Origin: Enterococcus sp. HY326
Lineage (GTDB): Bacteria > Bacillota > Bacilli > Lactobacillales > Enterococcaceae
Assembly: GCF_026157065.1 (NCBI RefSeq)
Contig: NZ_JANLGQ010000002.1
Coordinates: 124,001 to 188,000, forward strand
DNA: 64,000 bases
Direction: 5' to 3'
Shown here: in pieces, positions 35,444-43,174 of the stretch
Layout: each line of letters begins with the position of its first letter
Position numbering within the stretch: position 1 is the first letter of the stretch
Notes under the pieces: generated by a model
What the model saw: the letters and a program-made list of their open reading frames with translations, nothing else
Told to the model about the DNA's origin: nothing
The model's database searches: none
Translations under genes and position numbers: made by a program

Positions 35444-35665
35444 ATGAAACGCAGTTTTTATCATTATGTAATGACGTTAAGAGGTCCCAATACTAAAATC
35501 ACTGAAACCAAGTTAGCCAATGAGATCGGCAATGATATTCAATTTCCCAAACAATCCAGTGATTATCATGAAATCTCCAGCTATTTGGAAATTGAAGGCC
35601 ATTATGTTGAAAATATGGATGACTTTGATGTCCTTTGGGAAAAATATACCGAAAATAATCGCTAA
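35444..35665 (+). CDS. YozE family protein (UPF0346)
   Basis: 73 residues, YozE/UPF0346 family: SFYHYVMTLRGPN at the start, IQFPKQSSDYHEISSYLE and FDVLWEKYTEN at the end. A small SAM-like helical fold of unknown function; neighbours msrA as in Bacillus. RBS GAAGGGAAG upstream. Confidence 0.85.
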   Translation: MKRSFYHYVMTLRGPNTKITETKLANEIGNDIQFPKQSSDYHEISSYLEIEGHYVENMDDFDVLWEKYTENNR

Positions 35666-35682
35666 AAAAGGAGGCAGGCTAC

Positions 35683-36324
35683 GTGATCGATAAAATTAAA
35701 TCCTGGTGGACAGCAGTTCGCCAAAATTGGCGATCACGTTTTCCTAAAAAGGAGCTGCCGCCAGAAAAGCGGGCAAAATTAACTAAAGTTTGGGGGCGTT
35801 TTTGGCTAATTGTAAAACTGACAGTTGTTGCGATTGCGCTGGCCTTTGTGATTCGTGGCTTTTTATTGATTCCAGTACCTGTGGTTGGCAATTCGATGGA
35901 AAATACCTTGAGTCAAGGCGATATGGTGACGATGGAGCGCATCAGTAGTGTCGACCGCTTTGACATTATCGTTTTTCAGGAACCTGATGGTCGGATTTAT
36001 ATTAAACGAGTCATTGGCCTACCTGGCGAAAGTGTCAGCTATCAAAATGATCAGCTTTTAATTGATGGCGAAATAGTTGCCGAAGATTTTTTAACGAATA
36101 ATCAGCAGGGAGACACCGCTAGCAATGCTCCTTATACGACCAATTTTACATTGGAGGAGCTGACTGGTTCAACGACTTTAGGCACGAACCAATACTTCGT
36201 GTTAGGAGACAATCGGCGGGCTTCCAAGGATAGCCGCTCTTTTGGAGCCGTGAGCGGTGACAATATTTTAGGCATTGTCCGGTTGGTCTATTATCCAATC
36301 CAGCATTTCAAATGGCTGCATTGA
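35683..36324 (+). CDS. lepB: Signal peptidase I (first copy)
   Basis: A 213-residue membrane protease removing secretory signal peptides. A basic cytoplasmic start, one membrane helix (about 45-66), catalytic Ser in VVGNSMENTL, catalytic Lys in YIKRVIGLPGE, and the GDNRRASKDSRSFG box D/E. GTG 35683 follows AAGGAGG. The membrane anchor and long basic N-terminus distinguish it from the copy at 38319-38882. Confidence 0.94.
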   Translation: MIDKIKSWWTAVRQNWRSRFPKKELPPEKRAKLTKVWGRFWLIVKLTVVAIALAFVIRGFLLIPVPVVGNSMENTLSQGDMVTMERISSVDRFDIIVFQEPDGRIYIKRVIGLPGESVSYQNDQLLIDGEIVAEDFLTNNQQGDTASNAPYTTNFTLEELTGSTTLGTNQYFVLGDNRRASKDSRSFGAVSGDNILGIVRLVYYPIQHFKWLH

Positions 36325-36337
36325 GGCATTGAACAGC

Positions 36338-36365
36338 TTGCACTTTTTATGAAATTTGCTATACT
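36338..36365 (+). promoter_or_regulatory. Promoter of the leader-ORF/ABC-F unit
   Basis: TTGCAC (36338-36343), 16-bp spacer, TATACT (36360-36365) with TGC just before it as an extended -10. The expected transcript start is near 36372, giving a leader of about 265 bases before the ABC-F start codon. Confidence 0.72.
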
Positions 36366-36402
36366 TAAATTAATTTAAACTTTCAGAGAGGAGGATACAG
36401 AG

Positions 36403-36540
36403 ATGGGACGCTGGTTAAAAATAACAAACATTGATCATTATCAAAGATATCATGTCAGTTTTAGCCATGCAATTGGTTTCACTTGGACTGTTTTAGGGAG
36501 AAGTGTGTCTAAAAATAGCATAAAACAAGTAAATCAATGA
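36403..36540 (+). CDS. 45-codon leader ORF upstream of an ABC-F gene
   Basis: ATG 36403 lies 8 bases after GGAGG (36390-36394) and the frame runs 45 codons to TGA 36538-36540. The peptide starts MGRWLKITNIDHYQ and ends KQVNQ; it is basic and has no signal or membrane segment. I do not know it as a family. Its position, between a good promoter and a terminator-type hairpin ahead of an ABC-F gene, fits a translated leader that senses ribosome stalling. It could also be an ordinary small protein gene with a simple terminator. Confidence 0.62.
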   Translation: MGRWLKITNIDHYQRYHVSFSHAIGFTWTVLGRSVSKNSIKQVNQ

Positions 36541-36613
36541 CCATTAAAAGTATTCTCGTAATATATTACGATTAAAAAGATAACAGGTCATGGATTTTTC
36601 CATGACTTTTTTT
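36537..36613 (+). promoter_or_regulatory. Putative attenuator: terminator with competing antiterminator
   Basis: Terminator: GTCATGGA (36587-36594), TTTT loop, TCCATGAC (36599-36606), then TTTTTTT. Competing pairing: ATGACC (36537-36542), which includes the leader stop codon, can pair with GGTCAT (36586-36591), removing the terminator's 5' arm. Between them lies the perfect palindrome TCGTAATATATTACGA. A ribosome at the leader stop would cover ATGACC and favour termination; a ribosome stalled early would not. Confidence 0.6.
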
Positions 36614-36638
36614 GATGGTCTGACAAGGGAGCAGACAA

Positions 36639-38216
36639 ATGATTATTCAAGGCAATAAATTAAACAAAAATTTCGGCGGAGATCCGCTTTTCAACGAACT
36701 TTCGATCACGATTAACCAAGGTGCAAAAATTGGCTTAGTCGGTGCAAATGGCAGTGGTAAATCAACCCTGCTGAAAATTTTAGCTGGTGAAGAGGGTGTC
36801 GATGGCGGCACAGTTAGCCGCCAAAAAGGAATTCGTATTAGCCAACTTGTTCAGATTCAAATGGATTCTGTTTTAACAGTTGAGGCCTATTTATTAAAAA
36901 ACTTTACTGAGATTGATAATGTTGCTCAGCGAATGCGACACTTTGAAACGGAACTGGCAAATCCTCAGGCTGATTTTGATTCGCTATTGGAAAAATATGG
37001 TCGCCTGCAACAAACCTATGAAGAATTGGGGGGCTATACGTTAGGCGATCGAATCACGACCACTTTGAAAGGTCTTGGCTTAGGAGATAAAGCTGACGTG
37101 TGTGTCAATCAGTTAAGCGGTGGTCAGCGGTTACGCTTAGAACTTGCGAAGGTTTTATTGACCGAAGCCGACTGTTTGTTTTTAGATGAGCCTACTAATC
37201 ATCTGGACTTAGCGGGAATTGAATGGCTGGAAAATTATTTAAAAAATACTAAGCAAAGCTACGTTTTGATTAGTCATGACCGGGAATTTTTAAATCGTAC
37301 AGTCAATCAAATTTTTGAGATTGAAGAAGGCAAGCTGATTGACTATCCCGGTAATTATGAACGCTTTATCGAGCTGAAAAAAGCCCGGATTGCCGAAATT
37401 CAGAAAAACTTTGAGCTGCAGCAAAAGGAAATTCTGCGGCTGAAAAAACAAATTCGCCAATTCCGCCAGTGGGGCCATGAAGGGGATAACGAAGATTTCT
37501 TCCGTAAAGCCAAAGAGCTAGAGCGCCGATTGGCTAAGATTGAAATAATCAAAGCGCCGACAGAGCATAAAAATAAATTAGCTGATGTCAAAACAACTAA
37601 AAAAGTCAGCAAAGAAATCCTGACTGTAAAGGATTTAGCTCTGTTCGGGGGAGAAGAATTATTATTTTCAGATGCGAATTTCACGATTTTTAGAGGAGAA
37701 CGAGTTGCTTTAAAAGGGGCAAATGGTAGTGGTAAAAGTACCTTGATTAAAGCTATCTTAAATGAGCTTGCTGCTGATGAAGGCTCTGTTAAGCTCGCCG
37801 CTTCTGTCAAAGTCGGCTATCTGCCGCAAATTCTGCCTACTAAAGACAGCTCTGAAACACTTCTTTCCTACACCCAAGAATTTATCGGCGAGGAAGAAAA
37901 GACGCGACGAAAACTAGCACAATTTGGTTTTTATGCGACGGATGTTTTTAAACGGGTTAAAAACTTATCCGGTGGTGAGCAGCTACGCTTGGCACTTTTA
38001 GAAATCTTGCAAAAAGAAATCAATTTTTTAATTATGGATGAGCCCACCAATCACTTGGATATTGCCACTAGAGAAGAAATCGAAGAAATTCTTTTAAACT
38101 ATCCCGGTACGTTACTATTGGTTTCCCATGACCGGTTTTTCTTGAAAAAAATCTGCCGACAAGAGTTGAGAATTGCAGATGGCACTCTCACTAAATTTGA
38201 AAATTATGCTACATAA
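36639..38216 (+). CDS. ABC-F ATPase, possible antibiotic-responsive ribosome protection protein
   Basis: 525 residues, two ABC domains without membrane segments. Walker A GANGSGKST occurs in both (about residues 34-42 and 362-370), signatures LSGGQRLRLE and LSGGEQLRLA, Walker [12 protein letters not shown] and [11 protein letters not shown]. The helical inter-domain linker (about 250-325, KEILRLKKQIRQFRQWGHEG) would reach the peptidyl-transferase centre. No C-terminal coiled coil. Size and architecture fit the Vga/VmlR-like group, but resistance cannot be read from sequence. ATG 36639 behind AAGGGAG; preceded by a leader ORF and attenuator. Confidence 0.88.
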   Translation: MIIQGNKLNKNFGGDPLFNELSITINQGAKIGLVGANGSGKSTLLKILAGEEGVDGGTVSRQKGIRISQLVQIQMDSVLTVEAYLLKNFTEIDNVAQRMRHFETELANPQADFDSLLEKYGRLQQTYEELGGYTLGDRITTTLKGLGLGDKADVCVNQLSGGQRLRLELAKVLLTEADCLFLDEPTNHLDLAGIEWLENYLKNTKQSYVLISHDREFLNRTVNQIFEIEEGKLIDYPGNYERFIELKKARIAEIQKNFELQQKEILRLKKQIRQFRQWGHEGDNEDFFRKAKELERRLAKIEIIKAPTEHKNKLADVKTTKKVSKEILTVKDLALFGGEELLFSDANFTIFRGERVALKGANGSGKSTLIKAILNELAADEGSVKLAASVKVGYLPQILPTKDSSETLLSYTQEFIGEEEKTRRKLAQFGFYATDVFKRVKNLSGGEQLRLALLEILQKEINFLIMDEPTNHLDIATREEIEEILLNYPGTLLLVSHDRFFLKKICRQELRIADGTLTKFENYAT

Positions 38217-38318
38217 ACGTTTCGGATTAATTATCTGTCAAATTCTAGAAATTTGGTTTGCTGATTTTGGCAAGAGTGCTATAATTATTTAGATAAAAGA
38301 AGAAATGTAGGGTGACAA

Positions 38319-38882
38319 ATGAATTGGATAAAAAATAATATTCGCGATATTCTTTGGTTAGTAATTGTAGTGGTAGTGGTTTTCGCCGCTCGAGCTTTTT
38401 TATTCACACCGGTGATTGTTATCGGCGAATCGATGGATCCTACGCTACAGGATGGCGAATGGCTCTTTAGTTTAAAAGTTGGTGGTATCAATCGCTTTAA
38501 TATCGTGGCTTTAGATGCTCCCGATGAAGGTCATGAAGGAGAAGAATATATTAAACGTGTGATTGGTCTGCCGGGGGATACGATTACCTATCAAGCAGAT
38601 ATTTTATATGTAAATGGTGAGGCAGTTGATGAGCCTTATCTAGATGAATACAAAAGCGAGCTAGCTTATGGAGAGCAATTAACGGATGATTTTGCGGCAA
38701 TTACCGTGCCTGACGGCTATTACTTTGTTATGGGAGATAACCGCCAAAACTCCAAGGACAGTCGCTACTTTGGTCCAATCCCAGAATCATCCATCACCGC
38801 AAATGCGAAATTTGCGATGTGGCCTTTTGACCGCTTCGGCGAATTAAATATTCCTGAAGATACAACGGCCAGTAGTAATTAA
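38319..38882 (+). CDS. lepB: Signal peptidase I (second copy)
   Basis: 187 residues, short cytoplasmic start then one membrane helix (about 8-29). Catalytic Ser in VIGESMDPTLQ, Lys in YIKRVIGLPGD, box D/E GDNRQNSKDSRYFG. Complete and likely active. It lies about 100 bases after the ABC-F gene and has its own terminator. A paralogue of 35683-36324, diverged enough that this is an old duplication rather than a recent one. Confidence 0.94.
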   Translation: MNWIKNNIRDILWLVIVVVVVFAARAFLFTPVIVIGESMDPTLQDGEWLFSLKVGGINRFNIVALDAPDEGHEGEEYIKRVIGLPGDTITYQADILYVNGEAVDEPYLDEYKSELAYGEQLTDDFAAITVPDGYYFVMGDNRQNSKDSRYFGPIPESSITANAKFAMWPFDRFGELNIPEDTTASSN

Positions 38883-38899
38883 ACTACTCACTAATGATG

Positions 38900-38937
38900 A
38901 ACCAAGATACTGAAACATTCGGTGTCTTGGTTTTTTT
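38900..38937 (+). terminator. Terminator after second lepB
   Basis: AACCAAGATAC (38900-38910) pairs with GTGTCTTGGTT with one wobble, followed by a T run. Confidence 0.82.
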
Positions 38938-39193
38938 GTATGTAATCTGTCTAAACTCAGAAGAACATTGGATTTTTTTGCCAGACAAAAGTACTAGTGG
39001 CAGCCAGCTTTTGTAGGAAAAATATTCTATCATGGAAACTTATGACACTTAAAAGATTAATTAATCTGGCAGTTTTAAGCGAAACTGATTGTTCAGCCAT
39101 TTTACATACCAGCTGGTTTTCTAATTTTTTCAAAAGATGAAAAAAATTTATGATTGTTTTTAAAAGAAGGCTAGCGTAAACTGAAGGAAATTA

Positions 39194-39213
39194 TTGTTTC
39201 ATTTTTGAAACAA
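39194..39213. promoter_or_regulatory. Palindrome abutting the first Rgg-like gene
   Basis: TTGTTTCA (39194-39201), TTTT, TGAAACAA (39206-39213) is a perfect 8-bp inverted repeat just before the ribosome binding site. It could be an autoregulatory operator or an RNA hairpin. The rest of the 346-base gap (38883-39227) holds only the lepB terminator and no visible gene. Confidence 0.5.
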
Positions 39214-39227
39214 AACGAGGTGATTCA

Positions 39228-40172
39228 ATGGCAACGTATGGGGCAACCTTTAAACATTTACGAATTCAGCGGGGCTTTCAAATTATGGAAGTTTATGGTG
39301 GGTTACTCAGCCGCACGACTGCGTATCGATTCGAGTCAGGCGAAAATCAAATCAGTATCGAAAATCTGCAGCCGCTATTATATAATATCGGAATTTTTTC
39401 AGTCGATGAATTTTTATTTCTCCATAACCAGCGCAATCAGCTGCCACCGCAAAATCTCGATCTCTATGTTTCAAAATTAATGCAGCAGGATTCAGCTGAT
39501 GTCCTTTCAAAATCAGATGGGACTACCATGGCATTTTATCAGCAATATAAAGACAGCTCAAAAAAGGAAGAGCGCTTTTACGCTTATTTAGTCCATTATA
39601 ATATCTTGACCAGCTGGCAACAGGAGTTAAGCTTGCCGCCAGAATTTAACCATGAATATCAATTTATGCAAAATTATCTCCTGCAAATTGAGAGCTGGGG
39701 ACTTAGAGAGTTAGAAAATTTTGGCTTTCTCAGCGGCTGCTTTGATCGGGAGACTCGTCGCCTGCTATTGCCCCGCTTTAAAAGCAATTTTTTGCGGTAT
39801 CAAGACTATTTTTCTGACTGGGCCAATCATTATATGCTAAACCTCGTGAATTATTCTATGAACACATCCCATAGACAAGATTTTCAAGACTTGCCAGAGG
39901 AGCTGGTGGCTATTCAAGAGCTGATGGAAAACAATCCCCGCTTAAATTGGTACACAGTCCATTTGATTCGCTATCTCCATTTGCAAATTTTGGTGGCCGC
40001 AGTTCAGGGAAACAAACAAGAGCTCGTTTTGAAGCTGGAGCGTCTAATTGCTTATCAGAAAGCCGTACCTGAGGTAGCAAACATTGCGGTTTTTTACGTG
40101 GACCACACACAGAAAAAAATTAAGCAGATTAATGCGAAATTGGCAACAGAGATTGAGCTTTCTGACCGCTAA
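39228..40172 (+). CDS. Rgg/MutR-like transcriptional regulator 1
   Basis: 314 residues: an N-terminal HTH_XRE domain (about 1-65, TFKHLRIQRGFQIMEVYGGLLSRTTAYRFESGENQISIENLQPLL) and an all-helical C-terminal region (about 75-310) like the TPR-type peptide-binding domain of Rgg proteins. Rgg proteins sense short peptides or act alone; no obvious short hydrophobic peptide gene was found beside it. It carries a palindrome just upstream. A second, similar regulator follows after 90 bases. Confidence 0.82.
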   Translation: MATYGATFKHLRIQRGFQIMEVYGGLLSRTTAYRFESGENQISIENLQPLLYNIGIFSVDEFLFLHNQRNQLPPQNLDLYVSKLMQQDSADVLSKSDGTTMAFYQQYKDSSKKEERFYAYLVHYNILTSWQQELSLPPEFNHEYQFMQNYLLQIESWGLRELENFGFLSGCFDRETRRLLLPRFKSNFLRYQDYFSDWANHYMLNLVNYSMNTSHRQDFQDLPEELVAIQELMENNPRLNWYTVHLIRYLHLQILVAAVQGNKQELVLKLERLIAYQKAVPEVANIAVFYVDHTQKKIKQINAKLATEIELSDR

Positions 40173-40261
40173 ATTTGTTCTTTGACTAATGATTTTTTTC
40201 AAGGATCGATTAAGAGATTATTGCTTTTTAAAATTTCATTTTGTAAGTGGAGGAGTTTGCC

Positions 40262-41119
40262 ATGACTAAAAAGCCAATTGGCACCGTTCTAAAAGAAATC
40301 AGAACAGCAAAAGGGTTGTCGCAAAGGCAGATTTGTGGCGATTATCTGGCACGGATGACGTTATCAAAAATTGAAAATAATGTAAACAGTCCTAGCTATC
40401 ATTCGCTAGTCCATATTTTGGATGGACTAGACGTCAGTTTTGATGAGCTGGCTTTTTTGCTACAAAGAGACAATCCTAAGAAAAAGATTTTGGCAAAATT
40501 TTCGCAAATTCCTGATGATAGTCATTCAGAGGAATTGAAAAGTGTGATTCAGCTGGCAGAAAACTACCTAAAAAAGCAAGCTGATTTTCAAATCAGCGAA
40601 ATTAAATTGATTGCAGAGGTTATGCTAGCTGTGCCAAATCTTGCCGCTAGTGACCTAAAGGAACCTGAAAAACAAAAATTGGCACAACTTTGGCAGCGGT
40701 TGAACCAAATGAATGGCTGGACCTTATCAGAATTAAAAATGGCCAGCACGATTGTCGTTTACTTTCCTAGTGAAACAGCGTTAGCTATTGGCCGAAGGAT
40801 TCTCAAAGAATTAACTCGCTATGAAGATTTTGCTCCACTGCAAAGTTATTTTCTAACGGTGTATCTGAACCTCACCAGTCTTTTTGTTCGAAACAAAGAC
40901 TATCTTCAGGCTGAAAATCTAAATCAACAGGCCCTGACTTTGGCAAAAGAGTTGGAAATGTATCATTTTTATTATTTCACTATGGTGCGAAAAGGTATTT
41001 TTGAAAGGGATAAAGCGCTAATTACTAAAGGGGAAGCCGCTTTAGCCATGCTGGAAAAAGATAGTTACTTAGCTGATTTAGCAGAAGAAAAAAGACAATT
41101 TCAAAATGAGACTTGCTGA
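40262..41119 (+). CDS. Rgg/MutR-like transcriptional regulator 2
   Basis: 285 residues, HTH_XRE domain (about 1-65, IGTVLKEIRTAKGLSQRQICGDYLARMTLSKIENNVNSPSYHSLVHILDGLDVSF) plus a helical C-terminal domain with TPR-like repeats (YLQAENLNQQALTLAKELEMY). ATG 40262 is used because GGAGGAG lies just before it; a GTG five codons upstream is part of that site. It is tandem to another Rgg-like gene; paralogous, with clearly diverged C-termini. Nothing recognisable follows for about 210 bases. Confidence 0.85.
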   Translation: MTKKPIGTVLKEIRTAKGLSQRQICGDYLARMTLSKIENNVNSPSYHSLVHILDGLDVSFDELAFLLQRDNPKKKILAKFSQIPDDSHSEELKSVIQLAENYLKKQADFQISEIKLIAEVMLAVPNLAASDLKEPEKQKLAQLWQRLNQMNGWTLSELKMASTIVVYFPSETALAIGRRILKELTRYEDFAPLQSYFLTVYLNLTSLFVRNKDYLQAENLNQQALTLAKELEMYHFYYFTMVRKGIFERDKALITKGEAALAMLEKDSYLADLAEEKRQFQNETC

Positions 41120-41332
41120 TAGAAGCTAAACTGAAATGGCCTCAAAAAAAGATTTTTGGTCTAACTTTTAGGAGTTGCTGCAAACTTACTTTTTCAAAAA
41201 TTTTTGAGGTGCAGGATGAAATCATGAAAGGTTATTGCTTTGTTTCATCACGGAAGACCAGCATTTCTTGCAAATCAGTTGGAATAACTTCAAGCGTCAA
41301 CTCATTTTTATAAAAAATTCAGTCCTGTTGAT

Positions 41333-42073
41333 TTATTTTTCTGCAAGAAAAGTAACCAATGAACCTGTGTCTTGTTTATTATAATTAAGCTCATAACGAA
41401 TATTTTTAAAATTCGCTTTTTCTAAATGCAGGGTGAATTCCCGCAAGCCATACCAAGCAAGCTCAAAATGCGAAAGCTCAGTTTTCAGCACCGTGCCGTT
41501 TTTGACTAGTTCATAACGATGCAGGTAGCTAGCTTTTTGCTGATACCAGTCAATTTGGATTGGTGTTCCTGTAAAGAGAATTCCGGATGTTTCATCAATC
41601 GGAATTTCCCGAAGGCCTAGTTGGTTTTTGTCATACCCCACTGGTAATTCTAAATCGATTATTAGTTTGCCAGCTGGCTGTAACTGCCGATAAAAGTTGG
41701 CTAAGACTGACTCGAGTTTTTTATTTGGCAGTAGGCCAAAACTGCCAGTCGGCATAATAATTGCCGCGTATTGCTTTTCTGTGGACCAATTGGTTAAATC
41801 AGCCTGCCAAATTGAAGCTGTCAGGCCAGCCTTATTTAGATTTTTTTGACAGTAGGCTAACATTTCCTTCGATAAGTCTAGCCCCTCCATTTCAAGTCCC
41901 TTTTGCAAAAAAGGAATCAACAAGCGACCCGTTCCCACACCAGCTTCAAGGATGGGGCCATTGACGGCTTGTAGTTTTTCTAAATAATACTCCAAATCAC
42001 CATTTAGTGAACTGCCAACGGGTTTTGTCAGTTCGTACATCAAACTGCTGAGTTTTCCGTATTCTTTAAACAT
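41333..42073 (-). CDS. Class I SAM-dependent methyltransferase
   Basis: A 246-residue soluble Rossmann-fold methyltransferase. Motif I ILEAGVGTGRLLIPF (about residues 37-51) binds SAM, followed by MEGLDLSKEMLAYCQKN (acidic residue of motif II) and a later AAIIMPTGSFGLL (motif IV region). The substrate is unknown. ATG 42073 follows GGAGG (reverse strand); an in-frame start at 42088 lies upstream. It is alone and convergent with the Rgg-like genes. Confidence 0.88.
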   Translation of the reverse strand: MFKEYGKLSSLMYELTKPVGSSLNGDLEYYLEKLQAVNGPILEAGVGTGRLLIPFLQKGLEMEGLDLSKEMLAYCQKNLNKAGLTASIWQADLTNWSTEKQYAAIIMPTGSFGLLPNKKLESVLANFYRQLQPAGKLIIDLELPVGYDKNQLGLREIPIDETSGILFTGTPIQIDWYQQKASYLHRYELVKNGTVLKTELSHFELAWYGLREFTLHLEKANFKNIRYELNYNKQDTGSLVTFLAEK

Positions 42074-42281
42074 AAATACTGCCTCCAAAATTTTTGAGAT
42101 TTGTTAGATAGTTTACCTGAAATATTTTATTGAGTTTCAAAATGCTAACAAATGTTTACTTTAAATATTTTGATCACTCAGTCTGATTGTGTAAGAGAAA
42201 ATCAGTCTTAGGTCCAATCTGTTGGCTACTATAGTCGGGTATACTGATAATAGGGTATCAAAATGAAGCGGGGGCGAGAAA

Positions 42282-43055
42282 ATGAAAAAGATAGTGGTGG
42301 GATTGTTATTAGTTGGAGCTGTATTATTGGCAGGTTTTCAGTTGAATCAAAGTATTAGTCAAGACAAAAAAATTTACGAATCCTATGAGGAACTCAGCTC
42401 ATTGACGATTGAAGATCAAAATTCAGAAGTTTACCTGGAAGCGATTGATGGGGATGAGCCGCATGTTTCTATCAGTTATATGGAAAATAATAAGTATCGT
42501 TACGAGATAGAACAAAATGGTGGGGAGCTAGTGTTGGTCAAGCATAAGAATTGGTCTGCCTTTTTAACTTCCTTTTTAAATAATTTTCAGCTGGGGGATA
42601 ATTCCGTTTATGTTGAAATTTCGCAAGCAGCGTTGGAGGACTTAAATATCAAAACCAGCAACAGCGATATTTCAATTGTCAATGTAGTCAGTCAGAATGC
42701 CAATTTAGAAACTAGTAATAGTGAAATTACTTTTTCAGACGGCAAAGTTGCAGAATCCTTGATGGCAACTACTAGCAATGGACAAATTAGTTTATATTCA
42801 TCCCGTATCGGTTCAGGTTATTTAACGACTAGCAATGATGAAATTTATTTGGATGATCTAATTTTAACAGAATCTCTTGTTGCAAAAACAAGTAACGGTA
42901 TGGTCGATGGCAACCTGCGGGGTAAACGCAGTGATTATACGGTGACCTCTGATACCTCAAATGGTAGCAATACTTTAGGTAATGGCGGTAGTGGGGGTAA
43001 AACGATTGAAGTGTATACTTCAAATGATGATATTAATTTTGAATTTTTAGGATAA
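42282..43055 (+). CDS. Exported DUF4097-type beta-helix protein
   Basis: 257 residues: an N-terminal membrane segment or signal (about 4-22), then repeated short beta-strands punctuated by TSNSDISI, TSNSEITF, TSNGQISL, TSNDEIYL, TSNGMVDG and TSNDDINF, typical of the DUF4097 family. These are often linked to envelope-stress or LiaFSR-like systems, but none is next to it. Monocistronic with terminator at 43063-43097. Function unknown. Confidence 0.85.
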   Translation: MKKIVVGLLLVGAVLLAGFQLNQSISQDKKIYESYEELSSLTIEDQNSEVYLEAIDGDEPHVSISYMENNKYRYEIEQNGGELVLVKHKNWSAFLTSFLNNFQLGDNSVYVEISQAALEDLNIKTSNSDISIVNVVSQNANLETSNSEITFSDGKVAESLMATTSNGQISLYSSRIGSGYLTTSNDEIYLDDLILTESLVAKTSNGMVDGNLRGKRSDYTVTSDTSNGSNTLGNGGSGGKTIEVYTSNDDINFEFLG

Positions 43056-43062
43056 TTTTCAG

Positions 43063-43097
43063 GCTCAGCTGCTTAAAATAAGTAGTTGAGCTTTTTC
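43063..43097 (+). terminator. Terminator after the DUF4097 gene
   Basis: GCTCAGCTGCTT pairs with AAGTAGTTGAGC with two wobble positions, followed by TTTTTC. Confidence 0.75.
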
Positions 43098-43174
43098 TTT
43101 TTGACAGTTTGCCCACTATCCATTACAATAAACAAAAAGGGAACGTTTGTTCGTTTTTGGGAAAGAGGATGGAT

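Noticed and set aside
36331-36345. Terminator of the first lepB
   Set aside because: No hairpin with a T run was visible; the region is better read as the promoter of the next unit.
41120-41332. Small ORFs after the second Rgg-like gene as signalling peptides
   Set aside because: The possible 29-codon ORF at 41224 is not hydrophobic and has a poor RBS; nothing else is supported in this gap.
43109-43174. Earlier start for the radical SAM protein
   Set aside because: No RBS at the upstream start; AGAGG is well placed for 43175 and the family starts there.
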